From: JAGVMG01 sp964461105
Lineage (GTDB): Bacteria > Chlamydiota > Chlamydiia > Chlamydiales > Rhabdochlamydiaceae
Direction: 5' to 3'
NCBI GenBank assembly: GCA_964461105.1
Contig: CAYWSY010000028.1
Span: forward strand, 1 to 21,821
DNA: 21,821 bases
The notes under the pieces were generated by a model, which did no database searches, was not told where the DNA came from, and saw only the letters and a program-made list of their open reading frames with translations. Within the stretch, counting starts at the first letter, position 1; every line of letters begins with the position of its first letter. Below are positions 7,266-13,687 of the stretch, piece after piece. The position numbers and the translations under genes are program-made.

Positions 7266-8540
7266 TCAGTGGACCAGAGAGTTAGGGGAACGCTCTCTGT
7301 CTACATCATTCCAGATCATATCAAAAAAAGGTTGGTAGAGTTGCTTAAGGTGTTCCAGCAAAATTTTGCTATCTGTTGAAGATGGTAGTGAATCTATGAG
7401 CACAGCGGGCAAAAGGTATTTATCTCGAGACAGACCCGTTCGAGTAGCGCCCTCTGCTATGGTTGGAATGGGATACCTAATGCGAAGCTTCCGGTTTTTT
7501 ACCCCAATGATAGAGTAACACAGCAGGAAGGGGGGATATAGTTCATGCTTAAGGAGAAGCGGCAAAATATGAGCAAGAAAATCAAGCCCGATTTTTTCCC
7601 AAGCGACCTGAGCAAGCACAGTTTCCTCTTGAAAGTCTCCGCAATGACCAGCCAATTCAATTGCGCCATCACGACTAATTAAAAGATGTTGAACATGCTC
7701 ATCGGAAAGATTCCTTTTAAAAAGAAGGCCCTCAAAGCATAATTTTTCTGGAGGATAAAATAGCTGCCCTCCGTTTTTTTTCTCACATTCTGTAACGGCA
7801 GAGGAAAACTCTCGTCGTACATCAGTGTTTCCAAGTGGCAGGACCTGATCTCTCGGCCCAAGGGGAAGTAGGTGAAAGAAAAAAGCTGGAGAGGATAGAG
7901 CAAAAGGCCCGGCATCATCAGAAAAAGCCAGGTCAATTCTCTCCGTTCTCAAAGCTTTTGCTCTGTCTATCCACGTCTCTGTTTTTGAAAATGCTTCGCG
8001 AATTTCCTCAATACTCATGTCGATGATTCCGGCCTCTATTCTTTTATAAAATACGTTAATCCCCGTGGCTATCCGCACAAAATGAGGTATCCTCAAAGAT
8101 GGGGCGATTTCTATTATTACTACACTTTTCCCGGAAGGCAAAAGAACATTGAATAAATAGGGATCATTTAGAGGGGGTGAAATAGTATTTCTTAGCTTTT
8201 GCAGTATTTCTTGGCGGAGCCTTTCCCAATCGGGTATTTCAACACCTTCTATCTCTGTAGCTATTCCGCTTTCTTCAGTTACGCCTACTGCAAGAATTCC
8301 CCCCTTCGTGTTGGCAAAAGCCGCTGCTACTTTACAGATTCCAAGCCACTCTTCAGCTGGAGAAGTTTTTGCCGCAGTAGAATCTGGTTGAGATTTTTTT
8401 GTAGGGAATGCTCGATTGAAATCGAGCCGAACTCCTTCACAAAATGCTTCTTCGACTAGGCGTTCTAAATCAGTGGCAGATACATCTTCCCACGGCTTTC
8501 CCAGCAACATAAAGACCCTTTGTTTGGAGTAAGGGGACAT
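7266..8540 (-). CDS. AlbA_2 (Schlafen-type) domain protein
   Basis: 424 aa. Residues about 20-190 fit the AlbA_2/Schlafen-like domain: an acidic entry EGVRLDFN, then VAAAFANTKGGILAVGV (71-87), EIAPS near 144-148 and VFYKRIEAG near 163-171. Proteins with this domain are found as putative transcriptional regulators and in defence or mobile loci. The C-terminal 220 aa, rich in hydrophobic strands, match nothing I recognise. ATG 8540 has no clear ribosome site; ATG 8510 is preceded by AAAGGG at good spacing and keeps the whole domain, so it may be the true start. The XRE gene lies 59 bp upstream on the same strand and may be co-transcribed. Confidence 0.7.
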   Translation of the reverse strand: MSPYSKQRVFMLLGKPWEDVSATDLERLVEEAFCEGVRLDFNRAFPTKKSQPDSTAAKTSPAEEWLGICKVAAAFANTKGGILAVGVTEESGIATEIEGVEIPDWERLRQEILQKLRNTISPPLNDPYLFNVLLPSGKSVVIIEIAPSLRIPHFVRIATGINVFYKRIEAGIIDMSIEEIREAFSKTETWIDRAKALRTERIDLAFSDDAGPFALSSPAFFFHLLPLGPRDQVLPLGNTDVRREFSSAVTECEKKNGGQLFYPPEKLCFEGLLFKRNLSDEHVQHLLISRDGAIELAGHCGDFQEETVLAQVAWEKIGLDFLAHILPLLLKHELYPPFLLCYSIIGVKNRKLRIRYPIPTIAEGATRTGLSRDKYLLPAVLIDSLPSSTDSKILLEHLKQLYQPFFDMIWNDVDRERSPNSLVH

Positions 8541-8599
8541 GATACAGATGTAAAGTGATTAATTCAAAACAATTATGAACGCGGAGATTAAAAAATAAA

Positions 8600-8845
8600 C
8601 TATACGATCACATTTGGGATCAACTCAGACGGTTTACAATCTAAAGTTTTTGCAAAAAGAAAAATGTTTTCGAGAGATAAATTTCTTTCGCCTCGCTCAA
8701 CGCTGCCGACATAGGTTCGATGCAGTCCGCTCTGAAAAGCCAATTCTTCTTGTGAAATGCCTCTAGCATTTCTTTTTGCGCGCAGTAGCTTGCCGAATGC
8801 TAGGCGTATATTCTCCCTTTCTTTCTTAGTAAGTAGTGTATCCAT
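8600..8845 (-). CDS. XRE-family (Cro/C1-type) repressor
   Basis: 81 aa, almost entirely one HTH_3 domain: FGKLLRAKRNARGI, SQEELAFQSGLHRTYVGSVERG (helix 2-turn-helix 3, residues 31-52), then LSLENIFLFAKTLDCKPSEL. AAGGA precedes ATG. It is divergent from the RAMP-like/HNH pair, and the space between holds dyads that overlap its own likely promoter, so it is well placed to repress itself and the divergent pair, as a lysogeny-type switch would. There is no C-terminal peptidase domain, so induction by self-cleavage is not expected. Confidence 0.85.
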   Translation of the reverse strand: MDTLLTKKERENIRLAFGKLLRAKRNARGISQEELAFQSGLHRTYVGSVERGERNLSLENIFLFAKTLDCKPSELIPNVIV

Positions 8846-8866
8846 CGATTTCCTTAATTGTTTCTA

Positions 8867-8895
8867 AGCATATTTTGATGCCTAGTCTGAGTCGA
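8867..8895 (-). promoter_or_regulatory. Likely promoter of the XRE gene
   Basis: Minus-strand TCGACT (8890-8895) and TATGCT (8867-8872) are 17 bp apart and end 21 bp before the start codon. The -35 is inside the GTCTG-N6-CAGAC dyad. Confidence 0.4.
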
Positions 8896-8917
8896 CAGAC
8901 GTAGAGTAGACAGACTA
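8883..8917. promoter_or_regulatory. Putative XRE operator dyads
   Basis: GTCTG (8885-8889) and CAGAC (8896-8900) are inverted across 6 bp, and a wider dyad pairs TAGTCTG (8883-8889) with CAGACTA (8911-8917). Three half-sites on one face of the divergent region are typical for a C1/Cro-like operator. Confidence 0.45.
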
Positions 8918-8956
8918 TAAGTAGCTTTTAATCGAGAGAAGTGGCAAACTTTCGGA

Positions 8957-8992
8957 GATTTCACATAGATAAAAAGATATTTTTGTGAAATC
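8957..8992. repeat. Inverted repeat before the pentamer array
   Basis: GATTTCACA (8957-8965) and TGTGAAATC (8984-8992) are perfect 9-bp inverted arms around an 18-bp A+T-rich spacer. It ends 8 bp before the pentamer array. It could be a hairpin in the leader or an operator for the plus-strand pair. Confidence 0.5.
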
Positions 8993-9000
8993 GATCCCCA

Positions 9001-9070
9001 TGGCCCGGAACGGCTCGGCGGGGTTCGGCACGGCTGGGCGTGGCGTCGTGTGGCGTGGCAAGGCATGGTT
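9001..9070 (+). repeat. Array of fourteen 5-bp NGGNN units
   Basis: Seventy bases divide exactly into fourteen pentamers, thirteen of which have GG at positions 2-3 (the exception, TCGTG, is at 9046-9050). Base composition is strongly G-rich in an otherwise A+T-rich setting. It ends 4 bp before TAGGAGG and 15 bp before the start of the RAMP-like gene, so it is transcribed or just upstream of the transcript. The 5-bp period rules out coding as the cause. GG every five bases fits two-tetrad G-quadruplexes with 3-nt loops. Confidence 0.8.
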
Positions 9071-9085
9071 TTTTAGGAGGAAATT

Positions 9086-9712
9086 GTGAGGTTTAGGAAA
9101 GCGTCGGTAAAGATTTTAGGTACTCGGCCTCTTTGGCTGCATGCGTTTACCCTGGAGGCTTTATCTTCTGAAAGACAGGAGAAAACAGGCAAAGCTGGCT
9201 ACGATCCAGAAGAATGGCGTAAGAAAGTGTTGGTTGCAGAAAATAATCAGCTGTACTTGCCCCCTTCTTACGTGTTTGGATGTTTGCGAGATGGGAGCAA
9301 ATATGTCAAAGAGAAGAGATCCAGCATTATGGCGAAAGTAGGAGCGACGCTCCAAGTTTTAGGAGATACACTTCTCATTTTGAATCGATTTTTGCCTGAC
9401 AATCTGGATCGCATGAAGACAGAGGGATTTACCCAGGATAAGACAGCTCCTGTTTACCTAGATGTCCGCAGTGTTAAAAATCCTTCTACGGGTGCTCGAA
9501 ATATTCGTTCTCGGGTAGCATGCTCTTCTGGTTGGGAGCTAGCTTTTGAAATGGTGTGGGATGCCACCATCGTTAGCGAAGCTCAAATGGAGGCAGCTCT
9601 CAGAGATGCAGGTGAGCTGGTTGGTTTAGGCGATGGTAGATCGATAGGAATGGGCCGGTTTGAACGAGTTTCATGGAAGGTTGTGAAACAGGAGAATTCA
9701 AATCTTGCCTAG
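9086..9712 (+). CDS. RAMP-like phage protein of unknown function
   Basis: 208 aa from GTG 9086, with AGGAGG 5 bp upstream. The C-terminal GLGDGRSIGMGRFE (180-193) is a glycine-rich loop like that of RAMP-fold proteins (Cas5/6/7), and LPPSYVFGCLRDGSKY (58-73) resembles the segment before the Cas7 core helix. No catalytic residues stand out, and no other CRISPR gene or repeat is present, so a free-standing nucleic-acid-binding protein of a phage type is more likely than a Cas subunit. Its stop overlaps the start of the HNH gene by 8 bp, so the two form a translationally coupled pair. The pair runs opposite to all other genes of the island's right half. Confidence 0.5.
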   Translation: MRFRKASVKILGTRPLWLHAFTLEALSSERQEKTGKAGYDPEEWRKKVLVAENNQLYLPPSYVFGCLRDGSKYVKEKRSSIMAKVGATLQVLGDTLLILNRFLPDNLDRMKTEGFTQDKTAPVYLDVRSVKNPSTGARNIRSRVACSSGWELAFEMVWDATIVSEAQMEAALRDAGELVGLGDGRSIGMGRFERVSWKVVKQENSNLA

Positions 9713-9992
9713 GAAAAGACCTCACCCGATTCTTTGGAATGAAATCAGAAAGAGGATTTTTCTAAGAGATGGAGGCAGGTGCTTGCGATGCAAAGTTCTT
9801 TTGACTTTGTCAACCTGTCACATTGACCATGTCATTTCCGGAAAGCTTGGAAATAACCGAGATGAAAATTTGAGAACGCTGTGCCGCAAATGTCATGTCT
9901 TGAGAATCGATCACCGGCACCGAGGCATGATTGGTAAGGCGCTAAAAGAGGGGATCATCCCGCCTAACTACAGAGATCTTATGTGGGAATGA
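9705..9992 (+). CDS. Small HNH endonuclease
   Basis: 95 aa with a classic compact HNH fold: CLRC (Cys26/29), HIDHV with the catalytic His (His39-Ile-Asp41-His42), Asn55 in RDENLRTLC, and CRKCH (Cys60/63). Basic N terminus (PRKRPHP) suits DNA binding. The start is TTG 9705, overlapping the end of the RAMP-like gene, with GGAG about 11 bp upstream; no ATG is available without losing the domain. In many phages a small HNH gene works with the terminase in packaging, and a terminase pair is present in this element, but on the other strand. A convergent CoiA-like gene follows after 87 bp, with no clear terminator between. Confidence 0.85.
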   Translation: MPRKRPHPILWNEIRKRIFLRDGGRCLRCKVLLTLSTCHIDHVISGKLGNNRDENLRTLCRKCHVLRIDHRHRGMIGKALKEGIIPPNYRDLMWE

Positions 9993-10079
9993 AAGAGGTC
10001 GTCTGACAGTTATTCTCCTATTGCTGCGCAGGAATGGGAGCCAATACTATCTCATCCGGTCAGCTGGCCAATACAAGAA

Positions 10080-10859
10080 CTACAAGCGAAAATGACGCCG
10101 TCCAGGTCGGTAATTTATCTCCTGAGGCGGAGAATTTCGTTTAAATGCGATGAGCGTCTCCTTTGCAACCAGGAAGTTGGACAAGTTTTTCAATAGCGCA
10201 TCAAAACTTATTTGTGGTTTAGGAAGCAAAAATGAAATCAGTTCATCACGCTTAATTCTAAATACATACCTTCTTCTCTCAATAGTTTTTGGTAGGAAAT
10301 TTGTTGGCAGGAGCCCCCAAAGCATCTCTTCACCAAAATCAAAGAAAACTGGAGCATTGCTACTACCCCAGTCTCGTAGCAAAGCACATTCATCAAAATG
10401 ACCCCATAAGTTTCGTACATCTACTCTAGTATCAAGAGGCATTGATTGTTCCAAAATACCTATAAATTTAGCTTTGTCTCTCAATCGTCTTGTGCCATCG
10501 ACGATCCAAAGCATTGTTTTGTAAAAATTTTCGCGATCTTGACGTTCTTCGGGTTTGATGTAGGAATGCTGGAATTCAATCACATATCCTTGATCGGTTT
10601 TCACGTCAGCAATGTGTTTTTCGTTATTTTCAGCAAAGTGAGGAATCTCTTGCCAGTCTTCAGGAAACCGATTTTTCCATGCCCGGTGCCATTCGGTTTC
10701 TTCCCACCAAGGATCACACATCCGGTTTCCTTTGTGAGCCCAATGTCGAATTCTGACGTCTCCGCACTTCGATATGGTTGGATGGCCGCAGCATGGGCAT
10801 TTACCAGAAAGACCTTCTTGGGCTTCTTGGCGTTTGTCATTCACTAACGCATATTTCAT
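10080..10859 (-). CDS. CoiA-like nuclease-domain protein
   Basis: 259 aa. An N-terminal zinc-finger-like CPCCG (21-25) with Cys32 precedes RHWAHK (38-43) and EWHRAWKNRF (56-65). The core is a PD-(D/E)xK-type nuclease: HIADV with Asp85, then YVIEFQHS with Glu95-x-Gln97 (the Q replacing K is normal in CoiA), followed by EERQDRENFY. CoiA was named for natural competence but relatives are common in phages and mobile elements. The C-terminal third is unrecognised. 150 bp separate it from the terminase gene upstream; that space holds nothing recognisable. Confidence 0.75.
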   Translation of the reverse strand: MKYALVNDKRQEAQEGLSGKCPCCGHPTISKCGDVRIRHWAHKGNRMCDPWWEETEWHRAWKNRFPEDWQEIPHFAENNEKHIADVKTDQGYVIEFQHSYIKPEERQDRENFYKTMLWIVDGTRRLRDKAKFIGILEQSMPLDTRVDVRNLWGHFDECALLRDWGSSNAPVFFDFGEEMLWGLLPTNFLPKTIERRRYVFRIKRDELISFLLPKPQISFDALLKNLSNFLVAKETLIAFKRNSPPQEINYRPGRRHFRL

Positions 10860-11009
10860 ACCTACTCTATTCCCTTTTTATGGCACGTTCGGGTGCAGGA
10901 ATTATACAAAGCGGCGTTAAAATAGACAACAAGCAAATCCCCAATTTCGGATCGGGCTTAAACATAAAAAATATCGTTGCAAAAGACTTCTAGTAGAGCA
11001 TTTTGCACC

Positions 11010-12509
11010 TCACAAGCCTGTGTATTTTGCCCTTACTTCTTTCCACTCCTCAGCGGACAGTCCCTTCGATGAGAGTCTCCCAATTCCTACAGCTAACATT
11101 CTAAAAGCATCAGCTCCGTGACTGGCAAAATTATGCAAGGGCTCACTAGACCAGCACCCATGGCGTTCGTTCCATTCCTTCTTGTAGCTTTCTAGAGCCG
11201 TTATCCCCTTGAAGCATTTTATTTCATCAAACCAGCAGCGGTTAAGCAAGTTTCTGGCGGCATCTATCCCCTCATTAACTCCAATATCTGGAACAACTGT
11301 GAAATTGATACCGTGACTTTTGGCCACTTCTATCCTCGATAGGCCAGTGCTGTATTCGTGGACAGCTGCATCATGAGGAACCAAATGCTTTCCGTATGAG
11401 GCATACGGCTTACCCTTCAGATATTGAATATAGTGGGTGAGCGCCTCTCCGCTGTTTTCATAGTACTCTAGAAGATGGATCTCTTGCCCCGCTAACTGAA
11501 AGAGCCAGATTGCTGTGGAGTCATTATAGCCCAGATCCCAGGCGGTATGGACTGGCGCATTGGCATCGTAATAGGTGTTCCGAATGCGTCCTTGCTGTCG
11601 CGCAGTTGTGATCTGCCGGCCGTAGTATAAACCTTCATTGGAGACCTCAAAGGCCTCTTCAGGAGTGCTAGGAAACTCTCTTTTCATGTCTTCACCCTGA
11701 GTCAAAGCCCGTTTGGCATACCAAGCTCGCTGCTCCGGGTCTAGCCGAATGGATAGCGTCGTCTCTAGTGAGGCAAAGTAGGTTGACAGGTCATTTGGTA
11801 TGGTTATGCCTCCTGAATCGATTCTAGACGAAATATCGGCCATCCAAGGGAAAAAGTGCATTTTGAAGTCCAATGGAGTCAGTTTTTTGCCTGAATCCTT
11901 GATTTTTTGAGCTTCTTTGCACATCTGGTAAAAGTATCCTTCTCGACCTTCAGCGGTCGACTCAATGAAGACGTATTGTCCAGGAGAGCCGGCGTTTAGG
12001 GAGCCAGTGACAATCTCTCTAGCTTTATCGGGAAATTTAGCGCAAAGTTTGCCAAATTCGCTGATGTGTAAATACTGGAGGGTGCTTGAACGCATGGAGG
12101 TACCTACCCGAAGAGAAGAGCCGTTTGACAGCTGAAGCTCTCGGGCATTGTCGGTGTTCACTTGACGAATAGCCTTTAGTTCGGAAGGCAGGCTGTCATA
12201 GGCAAATTTCACCCGACGAAACATAGCTTCAGCATCTTCGCGGGTGTGCGCAATGATCCCAGCATGCTGATTGCTATTGAAAATACACCTGTCCAGGAAA
12301 AGTAGGGAGACAAATGTTGAGATGCCTAATTGACGGGCTTTGAGAATGATATTGCAGTACCACATATCGCGATAAAGCTGTTCCTGAGCCCAGTTGAGTC
12401 GAAAGAGGATCTTATTCCCAGACTTGTCAATGATCGAATAGAGATTGTTTAAGCGCCATAGTGGGTCGCTAAGCAGTTTTGCTGCTTGGGTCAATTCAGC
12501 TGTTGCCAT
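11010..12509 (-). CDS. Phage terminase large subunit
   Basis: 499 aa ATPase-nuclease motor for DNA packaging. Walker A-like KARQLGIST (57-65), Walker B YLHISEFG (146-153, with Glu151), coupling motif FIESTAEG (181-188). The RNase H-like nuclease starts at HTAWDLGYNDSTAIW with its first catalytic Asp, and the end has SHGADAFRML as in many TerL proteins. Full length. The start overlaps the small-subunit gene by 14 bp with AAGGAT upstream. No portal, protease, capsid or tail gene follows; the next gene is CoiA-like. That is the pattern of a satellite that packages its DNA in a helper's particles, or of a decayed prophage. Confidence 0.93.
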   Translation of the reverse strand: MATAELTQAAKLLSDPLWRLNNLYSIIDKSGNKILFRLNWAQEQLYRDMWYCNIILKARQLGISTFVSLLFLDRCIFNSNQHAGIIAHTREDAEAMFRRVKFAYDSLPSELKAIRQVNTDNARELQLSNGSSLRVGTSMRSSTLQYLHISEFGKLCAKFPDKAREIVTGSLNAGSPGQYVFIESTAEGREGYFYQMCKEAQKIKDSGKKLTPLDFKMHFFPWMADISSRIDSGGITIPNDLSTYFASLETTLSIRLDPEQRAWYAKRALTQGEDMKREFPSTPEEAFEVSNEGLYYGRQITTARQQGRIRNTYYDANAPVHTAWDLGYNDSTAIWLFQLAGQEIHLLEYYENSGEALTHYIQYLKGKPYASYGKHLVPHDAAVHEYSTGLSRIEVAKSHGINFTVVPDIGVNEGIDAARNLLNRCWFDEIKCFKGITALESYKKEWNERHGCWSSEPLHNFASHGADAFRMLAVGIGRLSSKGLSAEEWKEVRAKYTGL

Positions 12510-12924
12510 GAATTAAATCCTTGGAAGAGCCATCTATTCCTTGCATCAGGAAAGCTAGGGGATTAGCCGCATCACCACCGATCTGTTGTTTATCGGACCA
12601 GCCACAAGTATTTCCCATGACAAATTTGGTGAATCCGGCATTGAACTGGTTGAGGAGTCCTCCCTTCACAAGCTTGGACTGCTGCCACTCCTGTGACTTC
12701 CTATAAACACGGGAAAACTTTTCGTTAATCTTGGCCCACTCTGAAAGCTGATCAGGCAAATAGCCCCGTTCTAGAGCGAAATCTTTGTACCAAAGACTAT
12801 CCTTCCGAGTCATCCATTCCTCGAATGCATCAGCCTCTGCCTCCATGAACTCAACAGTGTATTTTATAGGTCGCCCACCTCTCTCACATCCCGAATAGGC
12901 TTTATGTCCTTTAGGCGCTGGCAT
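12496..12924 (-). CDS. Terminase small subunit
   Basis: 142 aa. Begins MPAPKGHKAY with a GGRPIKYT basic patch, then a region (about 25-75) that reads as a helix-turn-helix of terminase small subunits (DFALERGYLPDQLSEWAKINEKF), then VMGNTCGWSDKQQ, usual before the oligomerisation part. Recognises the packaging site and presents it to TerL. GGAGG lies 6 bp before ATG. Overlaps the 205-aa gene upstream and TerL downstream by 14 bp each. Confidence 0.85.
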   Translation of the reverse strand: MPAPKGHKAYSGCERGGRPIKYTVEFMEAEADAFEEWMTRKDSLWYKDFALERGYLPDQLSEWAKINEKFSRVYRKSQEWQQSKLVKGGLLNQFNAGFTKFVMGNTCGWSDKQQIGGDAANPLAFLMQGIDGSSKDLIHGNS

Positions 12925-13528
12925 GTCTCTCCTCCGAAGCTACAAAACAAGCAAGAGAGCAATCAAAAAATGGCGGGATAATCTTGAATTCATCGTATTG
13001 AAGAAATATGACTTCAGGATGTTGAAGTAAAGCCACAGGAAAGCTTTTGCCATGAGCCATGTCAATCCTGGCCTTATCGTGATTGGTTAATACAAAGGCT
13101 TTCGGGTAGTCAATGATGTATCCCTTGGAACCAGAAGGAATTATCGTATGGATAGCCTGTTTATCTCCAACAGTCACTTTTTTGATCAGTTGGATAGGGC
13201 GATTTCGTATTTTACGAACCCTTTCCCACAGCTCGTCTGGCAAGTTATGCTTCCCATGGCTTTTTGAAATGTTTTTAGAAAAAAAGTTGCTCTTCGCTTT
13301 TGTGTTTTGTAAAGGTGCTGGCATGACTGTCTCTCCCGCCTCTTTTACGATGTTTGAATAAAATGCAAACTCCATGTCAGAGAAAGGCTTACTGAGGATT
13401 TTTTTCAGCATAGCAATCTCCTCTTGATCCCTGATACTGAGCCGAACATGTGTGAGCTTGCCATTAATCCATTTCCATTGTTTTGCAGTTATTTCTAGTA
13501 TTTTTTCGCTCTCTTTCTTGTATTTCAT
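12911..13528 (-). CDS. Hypothetical protein upstream of the terminase genes
   Basis: 205 aa, not recognised. Basic N-terminal half (KYKKESEKILEITAKQWKW), a polar, probably flexible stretch around 95-115 (KSNFFSKNISKSHGKHN), and a strand-rich C-terminal half. No Cys/His clusters, signal peptide or membrane segment. GAGGT lies 4 bp before ATG. Its stop overlaps the TerS start, so it is transcribed with the packaging genes and may serve DNA packaging or particle remodelling. Confidence 0.65.
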   Translation of the reverse strand: MKYKKESEKILEITAKQWKWINGKLTHVRLSIRDQEEIAMLKKILSKPFSDMEFAFYSNIVKEAGETVMPAPLQNTKAKSNFFSKNISKSHGKHNLPDELWERVRKIRNRPIQLIKKVTVGDKQAIHTIIPSGSKGYIIDYPKAFVLTNHDKARIDMAHGKSFPVALLQHPEVIFLQYDEFKIIPPFFDCSLACFVASEERHASA

Positions 13529-13575
13529 AATACCTCATTTTTATTTCTTTTTCGTTAGTCTTTTTTAGGATTTTT

Positions 13576-13687
13576 ATTAGCAGTTTAGCAACTTTAGCAG
13601 ACATTCTTGTCGAAAAAATTTCCCTTCTTCGGATTTTGCTGTTTTTTCAAACGTTATATGCTGCTAAAGCTGCTAATTTGCTAAAGT
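13576..13687. repeat. Iteron-like inverted repeat, candidate replication origin
   Basis: Three TTTAGCA-type units at 13576-13600 (TAGCA at 13578, 13586 and 13595) face three reversed units at 13661-13683 (TGCTA at 13662, 13671 and 13679). Spacing is 8 then 9 on the left and the mirror image, 9 then 8, on the right; the two 25-bp arms match at 21 positions. The 60 bp between are A+T-rich. It lies directly after the primase stop codon, a usual place for an origin bound by its own initiator. A hairpin with regulatory function is the alternative. Confidence 0.5.

Noticed and set aside
8854..9066. Minus-strand open frame of 70 codons
   Set aside because: It runs through the pentamer array and the XRE operator, has Arg/Pro-rich low-complexity translation and no ribosome site. 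The 5-bp period, not coding, explains the open frame.
9001..9070. CRISPR array
   Set aside because: Units are 5 bp with no spacers and there are no cas1/cas2 genes; the RAMP-like protein alone is not enough to call CRISPR.
10446..10847. Plus-strand open frame of 133 codons
   Set aside because: Antisense to the CoiA-like gene, which has clear nuclease and zinc motifs; the plus translation shows no domain.
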